Position numbers and translations under genes: made by a program. This document shows positions 26,503 to 34,008 of a stretch of DNA of 64,000 nt, one piece after another (within the stretch, counting starts at the first letter, position 1; each line of letters begins with the position of its first letter). Under the pieces are notes generated by a model. The model worked only from the letters and a program-made list of their open reading frames with translations. It did not search any database and was not told where the DNA came from. Source of the DNA: Hyphomonas sp. (lineage in GTDB: Bacteria > Pseudomonadota > Alphaproteobacteria > Caulobacterales > Hyphomonadaceae); NCBI RefSeq assembly GCF_017792385.1, contig NZ_CP051230.1:2542001-2606000 (forward strand), written 5' to 3'.

Positions 26503-27312
26503 TCAGAGCAGGTCCCGATAGTCCTTTTCCATCAAATCACGGCCTTTTCTGATCAGGCGACGCGTGCGCGATTTGAAGGCATGAACGCCCGTGTCCCAGT
26601 CCGATTTGATCTGATCCTCACCGAATATCGCCGCGCCGATCTCGCGCTGCGAGGCGCCTGCAAGGGAGCCGTCAAGGGCGATGAGCGTCCGTTTGAGCTT
26701 GTCAGGCGCATAGCCCCGGCGTGGGCGGCAATCGAATTTGAGCCCGCAACAATGGTCGGCGAAGTCCTGTAGCAGGCGGAGATTGTCACGGATCAGGTGC
26801 CGTGCGCCGATCTGCAAAGTCAGATAGATCGCAAGTGGGACGGGTGCCTCCGACGGATCAATCGCGAGCTGCGCGGTATAGGTGTCGGAAGCGATATTCA
26901 GCTTGGTGCGCCGCCCCGGAACCATGAGAAACGTCTTTCTGCCGGGAATGTTGCGCCAATTGAGCGGCCTGTCGCCTTCACGCAGTTTTTCAGCGATGGC
27001 CGCAGCCGCATCCATATTCGCCGACATGATGTCAGGCAGCCAGAAAGGCGTCGTCTCATAGGCGGACTTCCTCGGGTCCGGCAGAAAGTGAAGTCCGAAA
27101 TGTTCGGCTACCGGACAACGGATGGGCTGACGAATGAGTGTGCTGCCGTCGCTGCGTTGAAGGACGGCTGGCGCAAATGCCGTAAGAGATCTGTATGCTT
27201 TGAGAAGGGCGGGGTCACGGCGTTTGAATTCCCAGGCCCAGCCCGAATAGGGCAGGGTCAGGAGCCGGTCATATAGCCCGGTATGATAACGCCACTGTCC
27301 CCTGTGCGTCAT
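26503..27312 (-). CDS. fseA: FseA-like excision activator (DUF6499-DUF2285 in one frame)
   Basis: 269 residues from the ATG at 27312, preceded by GGTGGGA. The N-terminal part (YSGWAWEFKRRDPALLKAYRSL) matches DUF6499. The C-terminal part (SLAGASQREIGAAIFGEDQI... then FKSRTRRLIRKGRDLMEKDYRDLL) matches DUF2285. In ICEMlSymR7A these two halves are separate frames joined by programmed frameshifting to make FseA, which activates rdfS. Here they are already a single frame. It lies immediately upstream of rdfS. The family call is firm; the regulatory role is inferred. Confidence 0.85.
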   Translation of the reverse strand: MTHRGQWRYHTGLYDRLLTLPYSGWAWEFKRRDPALLKAYRSLTAFAPAVLQRSDGSTLIRQPIRCPVAEHFGLHFLPDPRKSAYETTPFWLPDIMSANMDAAAAIAEKLREGDRPLNWRNIPGRKTFLMVPGRRTKLNIASDTYTAQLAIDPSEAPVPLAIYLTLQIGARHLIRDNLRLLQDFADHCCGLKFDCRPRRGYAPDKLKRTLIALDGSLAGASQREIGAAIFGEDQIKSDWDTGVHAFKSRTRRLIRKGRDLMEKDYRDLL

Positions 27313-27432
27313 TGCCGTCCCACCTGAGAGGGCGGCAAACCGGCGGAAGACCGAAGCAGGCGCTCCACCGGATGCGCCCGAACATACAATCAACCATAAG
27401 ATGCAAATCGTGGGCCAATGCTCACTCAGATA

Positions 27433-27467
27433 GAAGAAAAGCGCCCGGATCGGGACTGATCCGGGCG
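27433..27467 (-). terminator. Intrinsic terminator after the DUF736 gene
   Basis: CGCCCGGATC and GATCCGGGCG make a perfect 10-bp stem (27442-27467, 6-base loop). On the minus strand it is followed by a T-rich tract (CTTTTCTTCT). It ends the DUF736 transcript before fseA. Confidence 0.8.
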
Positions 27468-27491
27468 TGTCGGCTTGGCATCTGGTGCCGA

Positions 27492-27815
27492 TTAACCTTG
27501 CGGATTCCAGAGGATGACATGGCGGCCATCCTGGCCTTTGACGGGCGCAAGGTTCGCATAGATCTTGCGCGGGCCGATCATTGGGTCTGCAAGGGTGAGC
27601 GAGACATATTCGCGGCCTGAAGACTTCGCGGTGCGATACCAGCCGCCGCCGATATCGGAGCCTTTTTGTCCGGCGAGGACGCGAAAATCCGGCTGGGTAT
27701 CGGAGGTCTTTTCGTTGTTGCGGATGATGCGGATGGGCGCGTTGAGGCTCATCATGGCGAGGGCGCCTTCAAAGCCGGTTTCGGTTTCGGACACATATCC
27801 AAGTGCGTTTGCCAT
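27492..27815 (-). CDS. DUF736 family protein (parB/fseA-linked copy)
   Basis: 107 residues from the ATG at 27815, chosen because AAAGGAG sits just upstream; the longer frame to 27842 lacks this. It carries the DUF736 pattern IRIIRNNEKTSDTQPDFRVLAG and GSDIGGGWYRTAKSSGREYVSLTLADP. It is a different subtype from the trb-linked copy: the N-terminus reads LGYVSETETGFEGALAMM. It forms its own transcription unit, between a strong terminator and a long inverted repeat. Molecular function unknown. Confidence 0.88.
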   Translation of the reverse strand: MANALGYVSETETGFEGALAMMSLNAPIRIIRNNEKTSDTQPDFRVLAGQKGSDIGGGWYRTAKSSGREYVSLTLADPMIGPRKIYANLAPVKGQDGRHVILWNPQG

Positions 27816-27882
27816 TTTCAAATCTCCTTTGGCGTTTGTCACTGCGAGCCCCCGATGGGCTCCGTTGACGCCCGACCGGGGG

Positions 27883-28021
27883 GACGGCGGGCGGCGGGTC
27901 TGAACCCGGAATGGGGCGCAGCGCAGCGGAGCACCGGCGCGGCGGAGAATTTTGTCTGGCGGTGAATGCGTGGGACGCGCAGAGGAAAATTCTTCACCGC
28001 GCCGGTTTCAGGCCCGCCGTC
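27883..28021. repeat. Long imperfect inverted repeat upstream of DUF736
   Basis: This lies in the 435-base gap between DUF736 and parB. The 21-base arms 27933-27953 and 27986-28006 match at 19 positions when one is reversed and complemented. An outer pair, 27883-27892 and 28012-28021, matches at 10 of 10. The 32-base centre is unpaired. It could be a centromere-like parB site, an origin, or a folded single-strand promoter for DUF736. Nothing else is recognised in the gap apart from the parB terminator. Confidence 0.65.
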
Positions 28022-28188
28022 TGTCGTCCAGGTCAGGGGCAGGAAACGAAGCGCATCGGGGGCGGGGTTCAACGCCGCTCGCCGGGAGATTGAGGGGCAA
28101 TCGCAGCGATGTGCGACCGCGCCGGAAAGACCGGGCAAAAACGATCCTTCCCTGTTGAGCCTCGCCTGTATCCTGCCTTCCAGCCAGA

Positions 28189-28220
28189 GAAAAAGGCCGC
28201 CCGGCTCATGCCGGACGGCC
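28189..28220 (-). terminator. Intrinsic terminator after parB
   Basis: Stem arms 28195-28205 and 28210-28220 (11 bp, one mismatch, 4-base loop) are followed on the minus strand by TTTTTC. It lies 30 bases after the parB stop. Confidence 0.78.
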
Positions 28221-28250
28221 CCCGCATCGCCGGGCTGATCAGGAGGCGGA

Positions 28251-30026
28251 TCAGGCGGCAATCTCCGCTTCGCTCAGCGCTTCGGGCGTATCGGTTCTGT
28301 CCTGCTCAGTCTCGAACAGGTTCTTGATATTGCCCCACGCATCGGCGGGTGGACAGGCAGCGCCAACGACATAGCGGGTCGGCGCGACTGTCATCCAGCG
28401 AGGCCGCCAGTCGGGGTGACGCTCACAGCCATTGCCTGCGATCCGGTTGCGGACAACCGTTTTCTGCGCCTTGGCCGTGTCTGTGAAAACCGCGCGGGCC
28501 GTCGATGGCGAGGCGATGTCTGCGACCATCTGATTGATGACGCGCTTGTCGCGCAGCAGATCGAAGAACGCATCGTCCGGCGACCAGAGCGCGGCGAAGT
28601 CCGTCCCGGTGACATGGGCGGCGGCTTCCACGGCGGGCGAACCTGACATCAGGGTTTCACCCATCGCCACGGCAAGGATGTGCAGGACATCCGCATCGCT
28701 CAGACTGAGCAGCCGCGCGAAAACCTCGCAGGGATCGCCGCCGAATTGTATGGTCGCAACCAGTGTGGTTTCATCATCGTGCCCGAGCGCGGCGAGCGCA
28801 TGAGCGCGATGGGCGAAGAACTGTTTTTCACTTTCTGAGTTCGCAAGGCTTTCCGCCGTGGCCTCCTTGCGGGTGTTCTGTTCCTCGACATCGACCCGCC
28901 AATGGCCGGAGCGCGTCACCAGATGCGCCACGGCGAGGCGCAGCGCGACGCCCGGATGATCGCACAGCGTCGCGCGCACGGCGGCGTGACGGTGGAGCGC
29001 GATATACTCCGCCATCGGGCCGGACATTTCCGGCCTGTCGGATTTCGTCGCGCCGCCCGGTGTCTTGGCCGTTTCGCCTTTCAGGATGCGTTCGATCTTC
29101 TGGATATCCTTGTGCGGCAGATAGCCTTCATGGGCGGTGACGGTCCCGTCATGGCGGGTCTCGACATAGACTCTGCCGCCCTGTTTCCGGCTGCGTTTGC
29201 CATGCTCCCAAGTGGGAAAATGCTGGCCGCGATCCAGAACAACCACATCATTCCAACCCTCGCTGCGGTAGCTCGCCGCCATATCCGCGATGGCGTCATT
29301 CTGGCGGGCCCAGAACAAATCCGTGTCCGCGAAAATGGCGTTCTCACCGAAGAGATCGGTCAGAACAACGCCATCATACGCCTCCATGTCGAACAGCGCC
29401 TTGTCGGTGGTGATGCGTCCGCCGCCTGTCAGCCAGTCTTTCAAACGCTCGCCGCGTGGGGCGTAAGCGTCTTCGGAATGGTAGAGCGTCAGCCAGTCGG
29501 TCTGCTGGCCCTTGGTGGCGAGGGTCAGGGCATAAAGCGTCCGCTTGTCGATGGCTTCGGCTTGATACAACTTCTTTACCTCATCCGTCAGGGCGGTCAG
29601 CGCCAGCACCCGGCGCACCATGAGTTCGGTCACGCCGAACCGCTCGGCGATGGCGGAGGTCGTTTCGCCTTTGGCGGCGAGCTTGGCGAACACTTCGTAT
29701 TGTTCAAACTCATCGGCAGGCAGATGGGTGGTATTCTCAACAAGGGTCGCTTCCAGCGCGGCGATATCGTCGCCAGATTGCATGACGAGGCAAGGCGCTT
29801 TTTGCGGTTTGCCTGTCTCCTTGGCGAGGCGTTTGAGGGCGAAAAAGCGCCGCCGTCCGGCGACGACGCCGAAAGCATCGCCTTCCTTGCGGACTAGCAT
29901 GGTCTGCAAGACGCCTCGCGTCCTGATCGAGGGATAGATGTCGGAAATGTCCGGCGTCTTGCGTCCGTGGCGCATATTGAGCCGGGACACTTTAAGCTCG
30001 GTGATGGGGATATGTTTCAACTGCAT
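28251..30026 (-). CDS. parB: ParB/RepB/Spo0J-type partition protein
   Basis: 591 residues. The ParB N-terminal nuclease-like domain is clear: LKHIPITELKVSRLNMRHGR, IRTRGVLQTMLVR, GVVAGRRRFFALKRLA. It is followed by a helix-turn-helix (EFEQYEVFAKLAAKGETTSAIAERFGVTELMVRRVLALTAL). The long C-terminal part is ICE-type ParB without an assigned function. An AGGAGG ribosome site precedes the start. No parA is in the window, so the protein may act in replication or stabilisation of the excised circle rather than classical segregation. It is read with ardC and the 58-aa gene. Confidence 0.88.
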   Translation of the reverse strand: MQLKHIPITELKVSRLNMRHGRKTPDISDIYPSIRTRGVLQTMLVRKEGDAFGVVAGRRRFFALKRLAKETGKPQKAPCLVMQSGDDIAALEATLVENTTHLPADEFEQYEVFAKLAAKGETTSAIAERFGVTELMVRRVLALTALTDEVKKLYQAEAIDKRTLYALTLATKGQQTDWLTLYHSEDAYAPRGERLKDWLTGGGRITTDKALFDMEAYDGVVLTDLFGENAIFADTDLFWARQNDAIADMAASYRSEGWNDVVVLDRGQHFPTWEHGKRSRKQGGRVYVETRHDGTVTAHEGYLPHKDIQKIERILKGETAKTPGGATKSDRPEMSGPMAEYIALHRHAAVRATLCDHPGVALRLAVAHLVTRSGHWRVDVEEQNTRKEATAESLANSESEKQFFAHRAHALAALGHDDETTLVATIQFGGDPCEVFARLLSLSDADVLHILAVAMGETLMSGSPAVEAAAHVTGTDFAALWSPDDAFFDLLRDKRVINQMVADIASPSTARAVFTDTAKAQKTVVRNRIAGNGCERHPDWRPRWMTVAPTRYVVGAACPPADAWGNIKNLFETEQDRTDTPEALSEAEIAA

Positions 30027-30071
30027 GGCATGGCCTCCTATGAATGTGCAGTGGGGTTTTCCGTGCGCGTC

Positions 30072-30248
30072 TCAGCGCACGGGGCGGTTTTCGAGCCAGA
30101 GACGGTAGGCGCGCTGCGCCGCCCCCTCGCTCTCGAAAATGTGGAAACAGCCGCAGACAAGGATCGCCCACGCGCCGATGTCGGCGGGGTCAAGTGCGGC
30201 GAGCGCGGCGTCCAGTTGGCTGATGCGGAAGGGGGGATAAATCTTCAC
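30072..30248 (-). CDS. Small 58-aa protein coupled to ardC
   Basis: A GTG at 30248 overlaps the ardC stop as GTGA and opens a 58-codon frame ending at 30072. The product reads KIYPPFRISQLDAALAALDP at the N-terminus, then ADIGAWAILVCGCFHIFESEG and ends RLWLENRPVR. It is probably a compact helical protein; no family is recognised. The stop-start overlap with ardC and the close parB start support it being real. Its stop lies inside a perfect hairpin (30061-30082). Confidence 0.65.
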   Translation of the reverse strand: MKIYPPFRISQLDAALAALDPADIGAWAILVCGCFHIFESEGAAQRAYRLWLENRPVR

Positions 30249-31186
30249 GCCGCCGCCTCTATTGCGTCGGCGGCGCCGTCCGGTTCCGGCGCGGCGCAGG
30301 CGAGGATAAAATCAGCGGCCTTGGAGGCGAGCGAGGCGGCGCGGAAGATCGCCCGCTTGTCTTCGCGCAGCACGTCCAGCCATGAGCCGATATAGTCCGT
30401 ATGCCGCACGGTCGGGGCGATGGCCTGATCGGCGCAGACAAAGGCGCTGGTCATTTCCGCGACCAGTTCCTCGCGAGCGTAATCCTTGGTTCCGAAGGCG
30501 CCTTTCAGGTCGCGTGCAAGCCGGGTCTTGTGTCCCGTCCAGTGGCCAAGCTCGTGAAAGCAGGTGCGGTAATAATTGATCTGGTCGAAGAAAGCGGGCT
30601 GCGGCGGCACCTGTATGAAGTCCTGCGAGGGGACGTAATAGGCGCGGTCGCCGCCGATGCGAAAATCAGCGCCGGTCGCCGCGATCAACGCTTCGGCGCA
30701 GGGGATGATGTCGCGTTCGGGCAGGTCCGGCGCGTCCGCGGTGAAACCGTCCGGCAAGCCATCGCACTGATCGGCGTTGAACACGGTATAGCGTTTGAGG
30801 AAAGCGATCTGCCGGGCGTCTTCTCCGGCCTCTCTCTCGCGCTCGCGCTCGTTCTTGGGCGTGAAGCGGTTGGCATAGACCACCATCGTTCCGCGCTCGC
30901 CTTTGCGCACGCATCCGCCGAGCGTCAGCGCCTGTTTGAAGGTGAGCCAGGTCTGGCAGGTGCGCTGATGCTCAATCGCCGCGCCCCATAAGAGCAGGAT
31001 ATTGATGCCGGAATAGCGCCGCCCGGTCGCCCCGTTCTCCGGTAGGCCAAGCGGCGTCGACGTGTCGGCGCCGCCCCAAGGCTGCACCCACGGCGCGCGC
31101 CCTTGCTCCAGTTCGTCAATGATACGGCTTGTGACCTCCTGATAAAGGTCTCTCCGCTGGCTCTCCTGTTTGTGGCGCTGCGCCAT
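30245..31186 (-). CDS. ardC: ArdC-like antirestriction protein (ssDNA-binding, zincin domain)
   Basis: 313 residues. The N-terminal ArdC domain has YQEVTSRIIDELEQGRAPWVQPW, RRYSGINILLLWGAA and the LTFKQALTLGG segment, plus CVRKGERGTMVVYANRF. The C-terminal zincin-like domain has the metal motif HELGHWTGH, preceded by YYVPSQDFIQVPP, with REELVAEMTSAF downstream. ArdC proteins protect incoming conjugative DNA. It is the first gene of the ardC-orf58-parB unit, with a long inverted repeat just upstream. Confidence 0.93.
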   Translation of the reverse strand: MAQRHKQESQRRDLYQEVTSRIIDELEQGRAPWVQPWGGADTSTPLGLPENGATGRRYSGINILLLWGAAIEHQRTCQTWLTFKQALTLGGCVRKGERGTMVVYANRFTPKNEREREREAGEDARQIAFLKRYTVFNADQCDGLPDGFTADAPDLPERDIIPCAEALIAATGADFRIGGDRAYYVPSQDFIQVPPQPAFFDQINYYRTCFHELGHWTGHKTRLARDLKGAFGTKDYAREELVAEMTSAFVCADQAIAPTVRHTDYIGSWLDVLREDKRAIFRAASLASKAADFILACAAPEPDGAADAIEAAA

Positions 31187-31223
31187 CCTTGCCTCCTCAT
31201 CCCCGCGTTTCTTCCCGCAGAGG

Positions 31224-31367
31224 CGGGGGCGGTGAGAGGCCGCTGGCCAGATGGCGTCAGGTGCGAGCGGAAGGGGTCAGGTATGAGGCCCAGAACATGA
31301 GATCGATCTTATGGAGCCGCCCCCCTTCCGGGAGCGCCGCCATCTGGCATGCGCGCCTCCGCCCCCG
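31224..31367. repeat. Long imperfect inverted repeat upstream of ardC
   Basis: Three nested blocks pair across a centre near 31,297: 31224-31232 with 31359-31367, 31246-31256 with 31338-31348, and 31268-31276 with 31322-31330 (9, 11 and 9 bases, all perfect). The centre holds the palindrome AGATCGATCT (31300-31309). The structure ends about 40 bases before the ardC start. A folded single-stranded promoter or origin, as known for leading-region genes of conjugative plasmids, is a plausible role. The 31,187-31,530 gap has no gene. Confidence 0.65.
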
Positions 31368-31377
31368 TCTCGCAGGG

Positions 31378-31412
31378 AAAAAAGAAACAAAAAAGCCGGC
31401 GCTTCAGCGCCG
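31378..31412 (-). terminator. Intrinsic terminator after the isochorismatase-like gene
   Basis: CGGCGC and GCGCCG (31397-31412, loop TTCA) are followed on the minus strand by GCTTTTTTGTTTCTTTTTT. It ends leftward transcription from 31.99 kb before it reaches the ardC promoter region. Confidence 0.85.
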
Positions 31413-31530
31413 ACCGAATCTCCCATGAGAGGGTTTACTTGCCGCGCCAGGGATGGAGGCCGCATGGCCGAAACCGGACGCAGGACGGGTTCGGTTCACG
31501 ACAGCCCGGTCCGGCGTCAGCCGGAGGCGC

Positions 31531-31989
31531 TCAAATCAGTTGGCTGAGCGAGAAACGAAGGTCTGAATCCTGGCATTGAGCCGCCATTTCATTGATGACC
31601 TGCCGACTTGAGACAATGATCGCGCCGCAATTACGCAACCGTGTTTCAAAGTCAGCCCGAAATTGCGGTTCTGCCGTTGAGCACCAGTCCGAAACAATGA
31701 AGACCCTGAACCCGTCAACGAGCAGACAGAAGGCGGCGCGGGTGATGCCTCCCTCAAGCACATCCCCGGTCAATAGAACAGTCTGGCGCTGCGTCTGTGT
31801 GACCTCGGATGCAAGCCGCGCAGCGGAGGATTGGAAGTCGCCGATGGTCTCTTCAAATCTGATAAGCGGGGAAGATGTTATACGCGAGAGCTCCTGGATC
31901 TCAGGACAAGGCAAGGGTCGGACTTCATTCCCGGTAGAGAGCCGGATGAGACAGATATCATCAGCCTGGATGAGAAGCGAATTGGCCAA
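31531..31989 (-). CDS. Isochorismatase-like hydrolase fold, catalytic Cys missing
   Basis: 152 residues. The C-terminal half, TVLLTGDVLEGGITRAAFCLLVDGFRVFIVSDWCSTAEPQFRADFETRLRNCGAIIVSSRQVINEM, follows the isochorismatase/cysteine-hydrolase pattern (strand-turn-helix, DGFRV, D-x-C-S). The position that normally holds the nucleophilic Cys is Gly/Ile in EGGITRAA. The protein is also shorter than the ~180-210 residues usual for the family. Probably a non-catalytic or decayed member. It is the last gene before the cargo and has its own terminator. Confidence 0.5.
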   Translation of the reverse strand: MANSLLIQADDICLIRLSTGNEVRPLPCPEIQELSRITSSPLIRFEETIGDFQSSAARLASEVTQTQRQTVLLTGDVLEGGITRAAFCLLVDGFRVFIVSDWCSTAEPQFRADFETRLRNCGAIIVSSRQVINEMAAQCQDSDLRFSLSQLI

Positions 31990-32388
31990 GGGACTACACC
32001 GCTAATCTGCGAGGATGCCGCCAGCCCATATTGTCCGAATAGCGATGCAGACAGTCCCAGCGTCTACCACCGCACAGGAGAAGGCCGACGATAAGGTGAG
32101 AGGCACGGACTGGATATGTGACCGCTCTGATATGAGGGAATCCGGAGTAGTTAAACATTCAATCGCTGGCAGCCTGCTAAACCCTGTTTGGTGATCCTGT
32201 GCATCACATTCTGGTGCTCCGGAGACATGGCACAACTCGCCCGTATGTGGGATCAATCGTATGCGAGCGGGAAGGCAGTTCGTTTTCTAGCGCGCTGCAG
32301 TGTTCTGCTGTAATCTAACCTCTTAGATTCCTGGCAACGGTGTAAGCGCTTCTCTTGTCTGTCTGGTAGCGGTCTGTTGGGGGCGATC
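31990..32388. other. 399-base gap between ICE backbone and catabolic cargo
   Basis: No gene is supported here. An 84-codon minus-strand frame (32002-32256) has no recognisable motif and unlikely composition. The gap should hold the promoter of the isochorismatase-like gene and the end of the paaG-paaZ-paaK-ethD unit. I see no clear terminator, insertion-sequence end or direct repeat that would mark how the cargo was inserted. Confidence 0.5.
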
Positions 32389-32691
32389 TTATTGCTGAAC
32401 AGCGGTCACAACAGTAACGAGACCGGCAGCGAAATTTGCTACATCTTTGCCGGTTTCCAAGTTTTCTGGAGACTTCATTGCCTGAACGAAGGTGTCCTTA
32501 TCAGGGTAGCACATCTCCACAATCAGAAAATACTCGGGATCCCCTCCCATGGGCGATCCGGTCACCTGATTGACATCAATCCTCTCGAGGCCAGGAATCT
32601 TTCTGACGAGTGGCAGGTGCACATCGTGGTAGTATTTGAAGAATGCTTCAGTGTCTTGCGGTTTCTTGTAAAGCACTATGAGCTTATACAT
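32389..32691 (-). CDS. EthD family protein
   Basis: 100 residues. YKLIVLYKKPQDTEAFFKYYHDVHLPLVRKIPGLERIDV is the EthD/dimeric alpha-beta barrel signature (YH..H.PLV.KIPG), and a second half contains GDPEYFLIVEMCYPDKDTF. EthD-type proteins accompany many degradation operons, often with uncertain roles. It directly follows paaK (stop and start adjacent), so it is the last gene of the paaG-paaZ-paaK unit. Confidence 0.88.
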   Translation of the reverse strand: MYKLIVLYKKPQDTEAFFKYYHDVHLPLVRKIPGLERIDVNQVTGSPMGGDPEYFLIVEMCYPDKDTFVQAMKSPENLETGKDVANFAAGLVTVVTAVQQ

Positions 32692-33999
32692 CTATTTCTC
32701 CTCACGGTGGTCAATGACCCGTACTGCCTTGCCTGTGGAACGTTCAAGCTGTCCGGGCGGCGTTACGGTGACCTTAGTCGTCACGCCGATGCTGGTCTTG
32801 ATGGCCGAAGCCAGAGCAATGCCTGCCGGGGTGTAAACATCTGAATGTGTATCCGGCTTTGCTTCAACTTTGATGTTGACCTGATCCAGGCGGTCAGGAC
32901 GAGTAATTTCGATGCGATAGTGTGGAGCGAGTCCGTCAGTGCCAAGAATGAGTTCCTCGATCTGGCTTGGGAACACATTTACGCCTCGGATAATCATCAT
33001 GTCATCACTGCGCCCCGTTATTCGCGCCATTCTGCGCATATTGCGAGCGGTTCCAGGAAGTAAGGTGGTCAGATCGCGGGTGCGGTAACGGATTATCGGG
33101 AGGGCTTGTTTGGTCAACGAAGTGAATACGAGTTCGCCAGTTTCCCCGTCTGGCAGAACTTCCCCCGTATTTGGATCGATTATCTCCGGGTAGAAGTGAT
33201 CCTCCCAGATCGTGGGGCCGTCCTTGGTTTCAACGCATTCATTTGCCACACCCGGTCCGATAACTTCAGACAATCCGTAAATGTCGACGGCATCGATCGC
33301 AAATGCCTCTTCGATTTCCCGGCGCATAGCGTCTGTCCAGGGCTCTGCGCCGAATATGCCGATCTTCAATGAGGAGGACCTAGGATCGATGCCCTGCCTA
33401 TGGAATTCGTCGAGGATTGCCAGCATGTAGCTGGGGGTGACCATTATGATGTCAGGCTTGAAATCGCAGATCAGCTGGACCTGCTTTTCCGTTTGTCCCC
33501 CTGACATGGGTATAACAGTACAGCCCAATTCCTCCGCGCCATAGTGGGCGCCAAGCCCACCGGTGAACAAGCCATAGCCATAGGCGATGTGGACCTTCAT
33601 CCCGGAGCGTCCCCCCGCGGCCCGGATCGAACGGGCGACGACGCCCGCCCACATTCTTATGTCTTCCTTCGTATAACCCACGACAGTTGGCTGGCCAGTC
33701 GTTCCCGACGATGCATGGACCCGAACAATCTTGTCCTGCGGCACAGCAAACATCCCGAAGGGATAACTCGCCCTCAAGTCGGCCTTTGCCGTGAACGGAA
33801 ATCTGGCAAGATCCTCAAGAGCTCTCAGGTCGGACGGGCCGACTTTAGCCGCCTCGCATTTCGCTCGGTAAGGCAGACAATTCTGGAAGGCGTGAGTAAT
33901 GGATGATTTAAGCCGTTCAAACTGAAGCGCTCGGAGATCGGGAATGCTCAGGACTTCGCCACTGTCGAGCACAGGCTTATAAGTGAGGGTCTTCGTCAT
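32692..33999 (-). CDS. paaK: PaaK, phenylacetate-CoA ligase
   Basis: 435 residues, the usual PaaK length. The adenylate-forming P-loop is HASSGTTGQPTVVGYT (95-110), with PFTAKADLRASYPFGMFAVP before it. AYGYGLFTGGLGAHYGAEELG, VTPSYMLAIL and the hinge/C-terminal GRSDDMMIIRGVNVFPSQIEE are PaaK family marks. It makes phenylacetyl-CoA from phenylacetate, ATP and CoA, joining the styrene upper pathway to the paa lower pathway. Nine bases separate it from paaZ. Confidence 0.96.
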   Translation of the reverse strand: MTKTLTYKPVLDSGEVLSIPDLRALQFERLKSSITHAFQNCLPYRAKCEAAKVGPSDLRALEDLARFPFTAKADLRASYPFGMFAVPQDKIVRVHASSGTTGQPTVVGYTKEDIRMWAGVVARSIRAAGGRSGMKVHIAYGYGLFTGGLGAHYGAEELGCTVIPMSGGQTEKQVQLICDFKPDIIMVTPSYMLAILDEFHRQGIDPRSSSLKIGIFGAEPWTDAMRREIEEAFAIDAVDIYGLSEVIGPGVANECVETKDGPTIWEDHFYPEIIDPNTGEVLPDGETGELVFTSLTKQALPIIRYRTRDLTTLLPGTARNMRRMARITGRSDDMMIIRGVNVFPSQIEELILGTDGLAPHYRIEITRPDRLDQVNIKVEAKPDTHSDVYTPAGIALASAIKTSIGVTTKVTVTPPGQLERSTGKAVRVIDHREEK

Positions 34000-34008
34000 C
34001 TACTTAAC

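Noticed and set aside
30061..30082. Perfect 8-bp hairpin as a terminator
   Set aside because: No T-tract follows on the minus strand and it overlaps the stop of the 58-aa gene just before the parB ribosome site.
32002..32256. 84-codon minus-strand frame in the backbone-cargo gap
   Set aside because: No motif, no good ribosome site, and composition unlike the neighbours.
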